Assembly (NCBI RefSeq): GCF_020215665.1
Contig: NZ_CP084061.1
Span: forward strand, 1,054,001-1,118,000
DNA from: Blautia parvula
Lineage (GTDB): Bacteria > Bacillota > Clostridia > Lachnospirales > Lachnospiraceae
Reading direction: 5' to 3'
Length of the DNA stretch: 64,000 nucleotides
Shown here: in pieces, positions 43,640 through 53,473 of the stretch
Position numbering within the stretch: the stretch's first letter is position 1
How the letters are laid out: the number at the start of each line of letters is the position of its first letter
Notes under the pieces: generated by a model
The model's database searches: none
Seen by the model: only the letters and a program-made list of their open reading frames with translations
What the model was told of the DNA's origin: nothing
Made by a program: the position numbers and the translations under genes

Positions 43640-44875
43640 TTAGTTTTCCTCTGCCTCTTCTGCATTTTGGGCAGGCTGTTCCAGAATCTCCACCGGCTGT
43701 TTTTCCGTGGATTTTTCTATGATTGTCAACTGGCCTTTTGCCACGCAGACATTGTTAAGCACCTGTATTTTTACATGGTTCTCTTTTACCTGTACTTCTT
43801 TTTCGCGCAGGGTATCAAGCAGAAGTTCAAGCTGTTCCTGCGCTTTTTTCTCAGCGCCTTCCTTTGTGTATTTGAAGGGCTTTGTGACACTCTCGTAATC
43901 TGTGCTGCTTCCGTAGAAAATGGGAAGGCGGAAGTTCTCTGTCAACCGGACCTGATGCAGCTTGGTTACGGTATCAAACTGGTCAAAATGATTCTTCCCT
44001 TTCAGATTGATAAAGTAATCACCTAACTGCAGGACCGGGCCTTTCTTGGCTTCCCCGGTATAGACATTCTTCTGAAAATGTATGTCGAATTCATGGTAAT
44101 ACTGCATCTGGGACTGAATATAGATGTCAGCATCGGATTCTGTGTATTCATACCCCACCACTTCCTTGCTGTCGTTCATAATATCCACCCTGCCGGACAC
44201 CAGAGTCTCGCCTTTTTCGCAGGTCTCTCCCACTTTTTTGCAGGGCGTGCCTTTTCTGGTGATCATGGAGACAATGGTTCCTGATTTTCCGGCAATTATG
44301 CTGCTGGGATTTTCCTCGGTCTGTTTTATTATCTTGTTTGCCGTGGCATTTTCTTTTACTTCCAATATGAGCCGGGTGCCGGATATTTTTGCGGATACCC
44401 AGGTGATGTCAGGAAATTCCCTGCGCATCTGTTCCGCTATGTAGGAGCAGTCCACATCTTTTTTTAAGATACCGTGATGGATTTGGATCTCATCCAGATA
44501 ATTGAGTATGGTCTGCGTGCTGTTGTGGCGGTTTCCCTCCACATGAATGTTCCAGATGTGCTGGGACAATACCATGAGCAGAAAAAATCCTGCCAGAATG
44601 CCGATAAAAAATGCCTTTCTTTTTTTGTTCCGGTAAAAAAAGAAGGGCAGTCCGTATTTTTTTATGATTTTCACACGGGAACCGGTCTTTCGGCATATGG
44701 GTTTCATCTGGTAAAACCCGGAGATACTCACATTCATTTCGTAGAACCCTTCCCGGTTCTGCAGATCCCAGACAGGGATATTATGGTGGGCACACATATT
44801 CAGGAAACGTTCCGGGCCGCCGCTTTGCAGACGGATGCGGACATAGCCTTTGCAGTAATAATTCCAAGCCTTCAA
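43640..44875 (-). CDS. yqfD: Sporulation protein YqfD
   Basis: 411 residues with one membrane segment (KRKAFFIGILAGFFLLMVLS) and the YqfD fold (WNYYCKGYVRIRLQSGGPER at the N terminus, AEQMRREFPDITWVSAKISG, GTIVSMITRKGTPCKKVGE). Required for stage IV sporulation in B. subtilis and transcribed from a mother-cell promoter. It follows yqfC by 20 bp as is usual. The next gene in most Firmicutes is phoH, which here lies 31 kb away at 11.6-12.6 kb. Confidence 0.93.
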   Translation of the reverse strand: MKAWNYYCKGYVRIRLQSGGPERFLNMCAHHNIPVWDLQNREGFYEMNVSISGFYQMKPICRKTGSRVKIIKKYGLPFFFYRNKKRKAFFIGILAGFFLLMVLSQHIWNIHVEGNRHNSTQTILNYLDEIQIHHGILKKDVDCSYIAEQMRREFPDITWVSAKISGTRLILEVKENATANKIIKQTEENPSSIIAGKSGTIVSMITRKGTPCKKVGETCEKGETLVSGRVDIMNDSKEVVGYEYTESDADIYIQSQMQYYHEFDIHFQKNVYTGEAKKGPVLQLGDYFINLKGKNHFDQFDTVTKLHQVRLTENFRLPIFYGSSTDYESVTKPFKYTKEGAEKKAQEQLELLLDTLREKEVQVKENHVKIQVLNNVCVAKGQLTIIEKSTEKQPVEILEQPAQNAEEAEEN

Positions 44876-44895
44876 CTTTGTTACCTCCCATTTTC

Positions 44896-45171
44896 TTATA
44901 GAAAGGAAACACGACAGATGCTTCCTGTGATCTTCATCTCTTCGTTGGTGTAGTAGTCAATGGTGAGGTGGGTTCCCTCTATTTTTATAGCATCGTGTTT
45001 GGTGAGGAGAATAATGCAGGTGTCCTCATACTGGCGGATGCATTTGTAATTTTCTATAAAAAGCTCCCTGGAGCCGGTCATGGTGAAGATGGCTTCCCGG
45101 TATGCCAGGTCTTTGGGGATTTGAAGGGAGTCGGCGATGCGGCCGGTGATGGGGGTGGATTTTTTGCGCAT
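44896..45171 (-). CDS. yqfC: Sporulation protein YqfC (YabP/YqfC family)
   Basis: 91 residues, MRKKSTPITGRIADSLQIPK, then DLAYREAIFTMTGSRELFIE, NYKCIRQYEDTCIILLTKHD and IKIEGTHLTIDYYTNEEMKI. This is the YabP/YqfC pattern. The start with only a weak GGAG site could be read a little upstream. It pairs with yqfD. Confidence 0.9.
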   Translation of the reverse strand: MRKKSTPITGRIADSLQIPKDLAYREAIFTMTGSRELFIENYKCIRQYEDTCIILLTKHDAIKIEGTHLTIDYYTNEEMKITGSICRVSFL

Positions 45172-45296
45172 GGGGGTGCTCCGGGGTGATGTCTTACTAT
45201 TATGAGTATGCGAAAAGTGGAGAATTGATGACAAAAGGGGGCGGGAGTTCCCGGTATGGGACGGTTCCGCCCTCCTGATCTTTGATACCTTGCAAT

Positions 45297-45833
45297 CTAT
45301 TCGATAAAAAGAATGCCGAACCAGAGAATCTGGTTTGGAGACAGGGTAAAATCCAGATTATATTTTTCAGCCAGTTCACTGACGATGATGCCGTGGCTCT
45401 CCACACAGGGATGCATTTTCTCCGGGAAACGGCAGGGGGCATCCGGATACGTGCAGGTTTCACAGATGTCACAGGATTCTGTGGAGAGAGCCATACACCC
45501 GGTTCCCTGGGACTTTATGAACTGTTCGATGGCGGCTGTTATGTTTTCATGTTCCCTGCGGGTGGACAGCATCTCCTCAAAATTGATGACATCGGAGACC
45601 TCCGCTATGGTGGAGAACAGAAAGCATTCTTTGTAGGCAAGACAGCGGTGCCTGCACTCTTCCACACTTCCCACAGCCGGCGGACAGGCCCAGGTGGACT
45701 GGAAACGATCGCACTCTTTTTCGCAGATCCATCTGACGCGGTAGGAAAAATCAATTTCCTCCGGACTGAAGAAGGCATATTGATAAACCGGATACTGACA
45801 GATGAACTCTTCTATTTTTTCGTGTGATATCAT
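45297..45833 (-). CDS. DUF2284 metal-binding protein
   Basis: 178 residues from ATG 45833 (MISHEKIEEFICQYPVYQYA) with GAGG upstream. Multiple cysteines fit a metal or cluster site: WICEKECDRFQSTWACPPAV, ECRHRCLAYKECF, and ALSTESCDICETCTYPDAPC. DUF2284 is described as predicted metal-binding. Role unknown. Confidence 0.85.
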   Translation of the reverse strand: MISHEKIEEFICQYPVYQYAFFSPEEIDFSYRVRWICEKECDRFQSTWACPPAVGSVEECRHRCLAYKECFLFSTIAEVSDVINFEEMLSTRREHENITAAIEQFIKSQGTGCMALSTESCDICETCTYPDAPCRFPEKMHPCVESHGIIVSELAEKYNLDFTLSPNQILWFGILFIE

Positions 45834-45890
45834 TGGTAAATCCTCTTCTTTCTCTTTTCTTTCCTCTGCAATATGTCTTTTATTATACAG

Positions 45891-45921
45891 GAAATGCCGC
45901 ATTATGGCAATGCGGCATTTC
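45891..45921 (-). terminator. Hairpin after ilvD
   Basis: GAAATGCCGCATT pairs with AATGCGGCATTTC around ATGGC. It is a strong stem 20 bp beyond the ilvD stop, although the T run after it on the minus strand is short. Confidence 0.6.
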
Positions 45922-45940
45922 TATGGTGTACGGCAGGGCC

Positions 45941-47596
45941 TCAGTCCAGGACCGCCCCTCTGCTGCCGGAGGAAACACTTTTGGCATATCTTCTCAGATA
46001 TCCTTTAAGCGCTTTTTCTTTTGGTTTCCAATCGACCCTTCTGGCCGCCAGTTCCTCGTCGGAGATGAGAATATTGATCCGGCAGTCTAAAATATCAATT
46101 TCAATCAGATCTCCATCCTCCACCAGCCCGATATTCCCCCCGTCTGCCGCCTCCGGGGACACATGACCGATGGCGGCTCCTCTGGTTGCCCCGGAAAACC
46201 GTCCGTCAGTAATCAGCGCCACCTTGTCACCGAGGCCGCTTCCCATAATGGCTGAAGTCGGATTGAGCATTTCCCGCATTCCGGGGCCGCCTTTTGGACC
46301 TTCATAGCGGATGACGACTACATCGCCTGCGTGGATCTTTTCTGCATAGATGGCAGACAGGGCCTCTTCCTCTCCGTCAAAGACGCGGGCCCTGCCTGTG
46401 TGCCGCATCATTTTCTCGTCCACGGCAGATTTTTTGACCACACAGCCCTCCGGGGCGAGGCTGCCTTTCAGCACAGCGATACCGCCCCCGGCGCTGTAGG
46501 GCCGGCTGATTGGACGGATGATGGAGGTGTCTCTTATCTCATGTCCGCTTATATTTTCTTCTACGGTTTTCCCTGTACAGGTAAGCAGCTCTGTATGCAG
46601 GAGGTTTCGCTTACTGATTTCATGCATCACGGCAGGGATGCCGCCTGCTTCTTCCAGTTCCTCTATATAGTGGTTTCCTGCGGGAGAAAGGCGGCACAGA
46701 TTCGGTGTTTTCTTTGAAATTTCATTTGCCAGATCCAGGTCAATCTCTATCTCACACTCATGGGCAATGGCCGGAAGATGAAGCATGCTGTTGGTACTGC
46801 AGCCAAGGGCCATATCTATGGTCAGGGCATTTTCAAATGCCTCCCTGACCATAAGATCCCGGGGCTTCACATCCTCTTTGACAAGTTCCAGGATACGCCG
46901 CCCGGTCTCTTTTGCAAGACGCAGCCTGGCGCTGTAGACAGCCGGGATGGTTCCATTTCCGGGAAGGGCCATCCCCAGCACCTCTGTCAGGCAGTTCATA
47001 CTGTTGGCAGTAAACATGCCGGAACAGGAGCCGCAGGTGGGACATGCTTTCTTCTCATAAGTACAGAGCGTTTCCCCGTCTATGCGGTTTGCCTTAAAGG
47101 AACTGACCGCCTCGGACACGGTGGAATAGCTGATGCGCTCTTTTTTGGAAATGCCGGCGAGCATAGGCCCTCCGCTCACAAAAATGGAGGGAATGTTCAG
47201 GCGCGCGGCTGCCATGAGAAGGCCGGGAACATTCTTGTCACAGTTCGGCACCATGACAAGGCCGTCAAAGGGATGAGCCATAGCCATGGCTTCTGTGGAA
47301 TCTGCGATCAGCTCTCTTGTCACAAGGGAATACTTCATTCCCTCATGTCCCATGGCAATTCCATCGCACACTGCGATCGCCGGAAATACAACAGGAACGC
47401 CGCCTGCCTCAGAGACACCCTGCTTAACCGCTGCAACTATCTTATCCAGATTCATATGCCCCGGCACAATCTCGTTTTGTGAACTTACAATTCCGATCAG
47501 CGGCTTCTCCATCTCATAATCTGTCAGTCCAAGTGCATAGAGCAGTGCCCTCTGCGGCGCGGCCTCCACTCCTTTTTTGATTCTGTCACTACGCAT
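45941..47596 (-). CDS. ilvD: Dihydroxy-acid dehydratase IlvD
   Basis: 551 residues; makes 2-keto acids in valine, isoleucine and leucine synthesis. Fe-S cysteines are visible in [18 protein letters not shown] and [17 protein letters not shown], and [16 protein letters not shown] carries the active-site region. No other ilv gene lies beside it, but it has its own strong promoter. Sugar-acid dehydratases of the same superfamily look similar; length and the motif set fit IlvD. Confidence 0.95.
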   Translation of the reverse strand: MRSDRIKKGVEAAPQRALLYALGLTDYEMEKPLIGIVSSQNEIVPGHMNLDKIVAAVKQGVSEAGGVPVVFPAIAVCDGIAMGHEGMKYSLVTRELIADSTEAMAMAHPFDGLVMVPNCDKNVPGLLMAAARLNIPSIFVSGGPMLAGISKKERISYSTVSEAVSSFKANRIDGETLCTYEKKACPTCGSCSGMFTANSMNCLTEVLGMALPGNGTIPAVYSARLRLAKETGRRILELVKEDVKPRDLMVREAFENALTIDMALGCSTNSMLHLPAIAHECEIEIDLDLANEISKKTPNLCRLSPAGNHYIEELEEAGGIPAVMHEISKRNLLHTELLTCTGKTVEENISGHEIRDTSIIRPISRPYSAGGGIAVLKGSLAPEGCVVKKSAVDEKMMRHTGRARVFDGEEEALSAIYAEKIHAGDVVVIRYEGPKGGPGMREMLNPTSAIMGSGLGDKVALITDGRFSGATRGAAIGHVSPEAADGGNIGLVEDGDLIEIDILDCRINILISDEELAARRVDWKPKEKALKGYLRRYAKSVSSGSRGAVLD

Positions 47597-47621
47597 TTTT
47601 TATACCTCCTGGTTTTTCTGT

Positions 47622-47664
47622 ATTATATCGCAGTAGTTGTATACTGTCAATATAGTTGTATACT
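47622..47664 (-). promoter_or_regulatory. Strong ilvD promoter with a direct-repeat operator
   Basis: On the minus strand TTGACA (47645-47650), a 17-bp spacer and TATAAT (47622-47627) form a consensus sigma-A promoter. The 12-mer TAGTTGTATACT occurs twice on the plus strand, at 47634-47645 (inside the spacer and edge of -35) and 47653-47664 (upstream of -35), 19 bp apart. The TTGTATAC core recalls operators of GntR/FadR-type repressors, but no regulator is encoded beside it. Confidence 0.8.
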
Positions 47665-47684
47665 CTATTTGCAGATGACAGAAT

Positions 47685-47718
47685 CAAAAAAACGGTACAG
47701 CCACAATGTGCTGTACCG
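47685..47718 (-). terminator. Intrinsic terminator after the Leu/Gly heptad protein gene
   Basis: CGGTACAGC pairs with GCTGTACCG around CACAATGT and is followed on the minus strand by TTTTTTT. It lies 20 bp beyond the gene at 47737. Confidence 0.88.
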
Positions 47719-47736
47719 CCTGATCAAAGATTTATC

Positions 47737-50448
47737 TTATTCTTCTGTCTCGATCGCGTCTGTTTCAATGATAAATTTCACGTTGCTGTTCATGTTGTCT
47801 GCTTTTCCGCTGAAGGTATCATAAGTGCAGTTTTCAGAATTGAGGGCTTTTAATCGGTCCAGGACATCGCCCAATTCATCTTCTATGGTGTCCTTCATCT
47901 TTTTTGTGCCTTTTTCGTCGAATTCCTTCATGCCGTCCTTCAAGGTTTTGGCGCCGTCTTTGAGCTGGGAGATGCCGTCCTGCACCTGGCCGCTGGCATC
48001 CTGCAGGGTGTTGCTGCCGGTCAGCAGTTCGCCGGTTCCTGAGGTAAGAACGGAAGCTCCTTCCCGCAGTGTGCCGCTGTTTGCGGAAAGCGTGGAGGCT
48101 CCGGAAGAAAGCTCTGTGCTTAACGCGTCAAGGCCCTGGCTGAGCTCTGAGGTGCCGCCCTGTAATGTTCCCACACCCTGTACCAGTATGGGAGCCTTTT
48201 CTTTCAGCTCGGCTGCGCCGTCCAAAAGCTGCCGGTTCGCGCCTCCCAGGTTCTGGAAACCGTCCAGAAGCGCCTGAATCCCTTTGCCTGCCTCGGGAAG
48301 TACGGAGGTCTTCTGATCCAGAAGATTCACACTGCCTGAGAGCTGGCCGATGCCTCCTTTTAACTGCTGCATGCCTGTGTTGAGAGCAGATACACTCTCC
48401 TTTAATGTCTGCATGGAAGCTGTGGGAATCTGGTCCTTTACGGCTGTGATGCCTTCCAGCTTCTTCTGGATCGACGGCAGTTCGGTGCCGCAGAGTTCAT
48501 TTACTGTGGATTCGACTGACTGATAAGAGCCTGCCATCTGTTCCATGGCCCCGATAATTCCGGAGGGATCAAACGCAGGAAGGTTCACCTCCACTGCAGG
48601 CGTCTGGATATGCTGCAGTTCCTCTACATTTTCTGCGGACACGGATACATTGCCGAGCTGGCCTTTTGCTGCTTCCAGAGCACTTTTAACTGCCTCATCA
48701 TCTGATGCGGCGATCTGCGCGTCCAAAGCGTCTCTTGCTGCCTGGAGCTGGGCGTTGGCGGCATCCTCCGCATTTTGGGCTGCGTTTTGTGCTGAAGACT
48801 GAAGCTGAGCGTTCTTCTCATCAATACTGCCGTTTACAGAATCCGTTATCATCTGTTCTGCCTGGGCAACGGCTTTTGCCGCCTCTGTCTGGATTGTGGT
48901 CAGATAAGACTGCAGAGAGCCGAGACCTGCCTTGAGGTTTTCGCCTGCCGCCATCATTTCACCCACCGGTTTGGCAATCTTTTCCTGCATAACAGAGGAA
49001 AGGCCCTCTGCCTCCCCGATCAGCTCCTGTCCGGTGCCTGTCATCTGGTCTATCAATGCCATCATGTCATTGATCTCTTCAGTATCCAGAGTATCCTTTA
49101 ACTGCTGTGTTCCTGCAGCAAGTGTATCCGCAGCAAGGCGGATGTCATCCTTGGTGCTTCCTTTTCCGTCCAGAACACTGTTCAGTTGTTCAATGGCACC
49201 CTTGATCTCCGTCAGGCCCGATACAAGGGGTCTGAGTCCCTCTGCTCCGGCTGCAAGCTGCTTTTCTCCGCCGATATAGGCCGCTGTGCCGTCTGCAAGC
49301 TTTACTGCGCCGTCTGCATACTGCTTAACGCCATTCACCACTGTGCTGACACCATTTACATACTCTGTGACCTTGCCGGTCAGGACACCGTTGCTTCCCA
49401 GGTAAGTCTGGATCCCGTCATCCAACTGGTCTACGCCGTCGGTATAACTGCCGATTCCGTCAGCAAGCTGTGCGGCACCGCTGTCCAGTGTTTCGATTCC
49501 GCTTTTCAGGGTGTTGACACCATCATCAAATTCTTTGTATTTGTTATCCAGCGTGCCGGCCCCTTTGGAAAGCTCTGCGGAACCGTCTACCAGTTTCAGT
49601 GCGGCGTCCTCCAGATCATTTAAGGCATCCTTTAGTTTATCCATATCTGTGATGTCATCGGTTTTCAGTTCCTTCATAACATCTGTCAGCGCTATGGTAA
49701 AGGTGGGATCCATGGAGAAATTCTTTACATCCGCGGACACTTCCAGGTTCTCCGGCAGATTTATGCCTTCGCTGTCACTGTCTTTGTTCAGTTTTTTGTC
49801 AAGGCCCAGGCTTTCTTTCAGGCCGGGCGTGGCAATGCCGAGTACAATGTTTCGGTTGCCGTCTGAAATCACCTTGCCGTTATCGATCACAACATTTGAA
49901 AACGTCTCCTCAGGCAGGATCAGACCTGTCAGCATCACAAAGGGACTATAGAGTGTCTCTTCTTTTCCGTCCACCTTTACGGTCTGCTTTGCATGGTTTT
50001 CGTATTTGATCCTGATCTGCAGGTGGCCGCTTTTGCCGGCCAGATCCTCCGGGTTCATTTTCTTTCCGTCCAGGTAATACGTGAAGTTCACGGTTACGGG
50101 AAGGTCCTTTCCTGTTTTGCCCTGATAATAGATATCCTGCCCTTCGGTATTCCATGTGACAGAATTTCCGCTTTCGGTATAAGTCTCATCGCCCTTTACG
50201 TTTTTTATGTCTTTCAGATCCGTCCGGTCCTTTAATGTCTTCTTTGTGCCTGCATTTTTCAGCCAGTTAGACACGGTCACGTTCTTTTCTTTCCCTGCGG
50301 CATCCGCGTTTACATAGACGGTTTCTTCCTTGGATACTTCTTTCTCATTTTCCCCTGCTGCGTAGACCGGCATGGCACCCATAACAGCAGCCATGCTCAC
50401 GGCAAGTCCTGTCATCATCTTATTCTTCAGCTTTCTGTTCCTGTTCAT
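47737..50448 (-). CDS. Large surface protein with Leu-x-x-Gly heptads (MMPL partner)
   Basis: 903 residues with signal peptide (MMTGLAVSMAAVMGAMPVYA). The body has long stretches of xxxLxxGxxxL heptads (ELSKGAGTLDNKYKEFDDGV, LADGTAAYIGGEKQLAAGAE, LKDGAKTLKDGMKEFDEKGT) that form a coiled coil, with an Ala/Gln-rich middle. Such heptad proteins (as in YhgE/Pip relatives) regularly accompany RND/MMPL transporters. The ATG overlaps the MMPL stop by four bases (ATGA), so the two are translationally coupled. It may be an envelope-spanning adaptor or sensor of the exporter; this is inference. Confidence 0.82.
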   Translation of the reverse strand: MNRNRKLKNKMMTGLAVSMAAVMGAMPVYAAGENEKEVSKEETVYVNADAAGKEKNVTVSNWLKNAGTKKTLKDRTDLKDIKNVKGDETYTESGNSVTWNTEGQDIYYQGKTGKDLPVTVNFTYYLDGKKMNPEDLAGKSGHLQIRIKYENHAKQTVKVDGKEETLYSPFVMLTGLILPEETFSNVVIDNGKVISDGNRNIVLGIATPGLKESLGLDKKLNKDSDSEGINLPENLEVSADVKNFSMDPTFTIALTDVMKELKTDDITDMDKLKDALNDLEDAALKLVDGSAELSKGAGTLDNKYKEFDDGVNTLKSGIETLDSGAAQLADGIGSYTDGVDQLDDGIQTYLGSNGVLTGKVTEYVNGVSTVVNGVKQYADGAVKLADGTAAYIGGEKQLAAGAEGLRPLVSGLTEIKGAIEQLNSVLDGKGSTKDDIRLAADTLAAGTQQLKDTLDTEEINDMMALIDQMTGTGQELIGEAEGLSSVMQEKIAKPVGEMMAAGENLKAGLGSLQSYLTTIQTEAAKAVAQAEQMITDSVNGSIDEKNAQLQSSAQNAAQNAEDAANAQLQAARDALDAQIAASDDEAVKSALEAAKGQLGNVSVSAENVEELQHIQTPAVEVNLPAFDPSGIIGAMEQMAGSYQSVESTVNELCGTELPSIQKKLEGITAVKDQIPTASMQTLKESVSALNTGMQQLKGGIGQLSGSVNLLDQKTSVLPEAGKGIQALLDGFQNLGGANRQLLDGAAELKEKAPILVQGVGTLQGGTSELSQGLDALSTELSSGASTLSANSGTLREGASVLTSGTGELLTGSNTLQDASGQVQDGISQLKDGAKTLKDGMKEFDEKGTKKMKDTIEDELGDVLDRLKALNSENCTYDTFSGKADNMNSNVKFIIETDAIETEE

Positions 50449-52562
50449 TCCAATACTTCCTTTCCTGATGAGCACTGTTTTTTTGTCTTCTTTCCCAGAA
50501 ATCCTATGGATGTCTTACAAATCACTTTGTCAAATATCATAAACATGGCCGGAAGGACCATGATAACTACTGCCATACTGATAAGAGCGCCTCTTGAAAG
50601 CAGTGTACAGATAGAACCGATCATATCCACCTTGGAGTAGCAGGCAACACCGAACGTAGCGGCGAAGAAACTGCATCCGCTGGTGACAATGGAGAGCATG
50701 CTGGCCTTATGGGCAATGGATATGGCCTCCTTCTTGCTGTGTCCTCTCTGGCGTTCCTTCTGGTACCGGCTGGTCATCAATATGGCATAATCCACAGTGG
50801 CACCCAATTGAATGGTACCTATGACAATACTTGCCACAAAGGGAAGGCTGGTTCCCTGATAGAAGGGCACTGCCATATTCACAGCTATGGCAAACTCTAT
50901 CACCGCCACCAGAATAACAGGGAGGGACAGGGACTTAAATACCAGCATGATGATAATGAAAATGGCAGCAATGGAGATAATATTTACATTGCGCAGGTCC
51001 ACATCCGTTACATCCTGCAGATCCTTCATCAGCGGCGCCTCACCGATCACCATAGCGGAGCTGTCATAGGATTTTACGATCTTATCGATAGCCGCAATCT
51101 GCTTATTGACCGTAGGTGTGGCTGACTCATATTCGGAGCAGACAAAAGCCAGCTCGTACTTGTCACTCTGCAGCATCTTTTTGATATCCTTAGGTATCAT
51201 GGAATCAGGAATGGACGGGCCGAACAGGGAGTTCATGCCGATGGTCCATTTGATGCCGTCCACCCGGTCAACCGCCTCCATCATGTCGCGTTTGTCTTTG
51301 CTGTCCATGTCCTTGTTCATAAGGATCATATGCATGGTACTCATATCAAAATCTTCCTGCAGCTTCTCATTTGCCACATTGCCCGGAAGGGATGCCGGCA
51401 GAGACTGGGCGATATTGTAATAGACCTTTGTATGGTTGTTTCCGTAGATGGCCGGGAAAAGCAGAACCAGAAAAACGACCAGCCACAATTTATAATGCTT
51501 TGTAATGAACCGGGAAGGTTTCTCCACATTTCGTATGAGCGGTCTGTGTCTTGTCTTCTCAATGGCCTTGTCAAAGATAAGGACCATGGACGGAAGCAGG
51601 GTGACACAGCATACCACACCGATCACAACACCCTTTGCCATGACAATGCCCAGGTCCCTGCCCAGGGTAAAGGTCATGCAGCAAAGAGCTGCAAATCCGG
51701 CAATGGTGGTAACTGAGCTGCCCACAATGGATTTGAAGGTATTGGAAATCGCATGCCCCATAGCCCTGTTTTTGTCTCCCGGAAAACGAAGTTTATTTTC
51801 CTCATAACTGTTCAGAAGGAAAATGGAATAATCCATGGTAACGCCAAGCTGCAGCACAGCGGTCAGTGCCTTGGTAATGTATGAAATCTCCCCCAGGAAT
51901 ATGTTGGTTCCCATATTGTATAAGATAGCGCAGCCGATGCTGAGCAGGAAAAGCACCGGAACCAGGAAGGATTCCGTGGAAAGCTCCAGGACCAGAAATG
52001 CCAGACATGTGGCAATGACCACATAGATGGGCAGCTCCTGCAGGGATATGTTCTTAATGTCTGTGACGATTCCTGTCATACCGCTGATAAAGCACTGCTC
52101 ATCTGCCGCTTTTCTCATCTGCGTCACAGCTTCCATAGCCTCATCGGAGGATGTGGTGTTGTCAAAAAGCGCCAGCATCATGGTGGCATCTCCCCGGAAG
52201 AAGGCTTCCCGCAGGTCTTTTGGAATCATCTCCACCGGAAGACTGATATCTGCCACATCATCATACCAGAGCACATCTTTAACATGCGGTATCTCACTGA
52301 ACTTATCCTCCAGCTTCTGCGCATCCTTCAGGTCCATATTTTCCACAACAACCATGGAAAATGCGCCCATTCCATACTCATCCACCAGAATATCCTGCCC
52401 CTTTACGGTTTCCAGGTGTTCCGGCAGATAACTGAGCAAATCGTAGTTAATTCTTGTTTTAGCCATACCTATTACGGATGGAACCAGCAGAAGGATTCCC
52501 AGCAGCAATATGAGAACCCGGTGTCTGGCTATCCACTTACCCGTTTTGACCAAAGAAATCAT
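50445..52562 (-). CDS. MMPL/RND family transporter
   Basis: 705 residues, 12 predicted membrane segments in two halves, each starting a large extracellular loop. The first half has SVIGMAKTRINYDLLSYLPE near residue 30 and LQLGVTMDYSIFLLNSYEEN; the second has IGTIQLGATVDYAILMTSRY. These proton-driven exporters move lipids or drugs. The TetR gene is divergent and the heptad protein follows coupled, so the three form one regulated exporter unit. Confidence 0.92.
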   Translation of the reverse strand: MISLVKTGKWIARHRVLILLLGILLLVPSVIGMAKTRINYDLLSYLPEHLETVKGQDILVDEYGMGAFSMVVVENMDLKDAQKLEDKFSEIPHVKDVLWYDDVADISLPVEMIPKDLREAFFRGDATMMLALFDNTTSSDEAMEAVTQMRKAADEQCFISGMTGIVTDIKNISLQELPIYVVIATCLAFLVLELSTESFLVPVLFLLSIGCAILYNMGTNIFLGEISYITKALTAVLQLGVTMDYSIFLLNSYEENKLRFPGDKNRAMGHAISNTFKSIVGSSVTTIAGFAALCCMTFTLGRDLGIVMAKGVVIGVVCCVTLLPSMVLIFDKAIEKTRHRPLIRNVEKPSRFITKHYKLWLVVFLVLLFPAIYGNNHTKVYYNIAQSLPASLPGNVANEKLQEDFDMSTMHMILMNKDMDSKDKRDMMEAVDRVDGIKWTIGMNSLFGPSIPDSMIPKDIKKMLQSDKYELAFVCSEYESATPTVNKQIAAIDKIVKSYDSSAMVIGEAPLMKDLQDVTDVDLRNVNIISIAAIFIIIMLVFKSLSLPVILVAVIEFAIAVNMAVPFYQGTSLPFVASIVIGTIQLGATVDYAILMTSRYQKERQRGHSKKEAISIAHKASMLSIVTSGCSFFAATFGVACYSKVDMIGSICTLLSRGALISMAVVIMVLPAMFMIFDKVICKTSIGFLGKKTKKQCSSGKEVLE

Positions 52563-52615
52563 CCCCTATTCTGTTTATTTCTCGTTTTCATTTCAACCTT
52601 CATTATATATGAAAA

Positions 52616-52703
52616 TGACCAATAGTCAATATTTAAAAGTCACAAGAATCTACGAAATAACAAAATGAATTTTGGTCATTTTTTAGATATTGACTTTTAG
52701 TCA
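52616..52703. promoter_or_regulatory. Divergent operators for the MMPL/TetR unit
   Basis: TGACCAATAGTCA (52616-52628) and TGACTTTTAGTCA (52691-52703) are both palindromes and are inverted copies of each other within a longer 18-bp match (ATGACYAAWAGTCAATAT). They sit in the gap between the MMPL gene and the TetR gene, one near each promoter, as expected for a repressor controlling both directions. Confidence 0.78.
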
Positions 52704-52803
52704 TTTCTATAGGATAATAAAACTAAAATCGAAATTCAGGTGTGATAAAAGACGTAACTGCCAGGGTAGTGGACAGTTGCCGCATATGAAAGGTGAGAGA
52801 GCC

Positions 52804-53406
52804 ATGGGAAAACTGGAGATAAACAAAAAGCAGAAAAAGAATGCACTTTTCCAGACAGCATTTGATCTGTTTACGAAAAAGGGTTTTGCCAAAACAACGA
52901 TCTCTGATATTGTAAACCAGGCCGGTCTGGCAAAAGGAACATTCTATCTGTATTTTAAAGACAAATATGATTTGAGGGATAAGCTGATCGCCTACAAAGC
53001 CGGGCAGTTATTCGCAGATGCCCATAAGGCCCTGGCCACCAGGGAAGTTTCAGGCTTTGAAGATCAGATGATGTGGATGATGGACTATATCATTGAACGG
53101 TTTCAGAAGGAACATGCCCTTCTTCAGTTCATTGCAAAGAATCTCTCCTGGGGAATCTTCAAAAATGCCTTTGAAAGAACCGTGCCGGAGGAATCACAGA
53201 AATTTTATGAATACTATCTGGAAATGATGAAAAAAAGCGCAGTGACCTGTGAGGAACCTGAGCTTATGCTTTTTACTTTTATCGAACTGGTGGGGTCCAC
53301 CTGTTACAACTGTATTTTATTTGAACAGCCCGTAACCATGGACAAATACCTGCCGTATCTTCACAAAGCCATCCACCAGATTTTTCTTGCCTATACAACA
53401 AGCTGA
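52804..53406 (+). CDS. TetR family regulator of the MMPL unit
   Basis: 200 residues from ATG 52804 (MGKLEINKKQKKNALFQTAF) after AAAGGTGAGAGAGCC. Helix-turn-helix FAKTTISDIVNQAGLAKGTF and FYLYFKDKYDLRDKLIAY. Ligand domain typical of exporter regulators. Divergent from the MMPL gene, with matching palindromes between them. Confidence 0.93.
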   Translation: MGKLEINKKQKKNALFQTAFDLFTKKGFAKTTISDIVNQAGLAKGTFYLYFKDKYDLRDKLIAYKAGQLFADAHKALATREVSGFEDQMMWMMDYIIERFQKEHALLQFIAKNLSWGIFKNAFERTVPEESQKFYEYYLEMMKKSAVTCEEPELMLFTFIELVGSTCYNCILFEQPVTMDKYLPYLHKAIHQIFLAYTTS

Positions 53407-53414
53407 TATGACAA

Positions 53415-53463
53415 AAGGGCCGGCGGCTGTCTGCATCAATGCAGTACATGCCTCCGGCCCTTC
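53415..53463. terminator. Convergent terminator between TetR and GNAT genes
   Basis: AAGGGCCGG pairs with CCGGCCCTT, with a second TGCATCAATGCA hairpin at the tip; A and T rich sides allow both directions. Confidence 0.65.
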
Positions 53464-53473
53464 TGCCATGTAT

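Noticed and set aside
44474-44953. Plus-strand frame opposite the yqfD 5' end
   Set aside because: Antisense shadow of yqfD and yqfC with no ribosome site or family.
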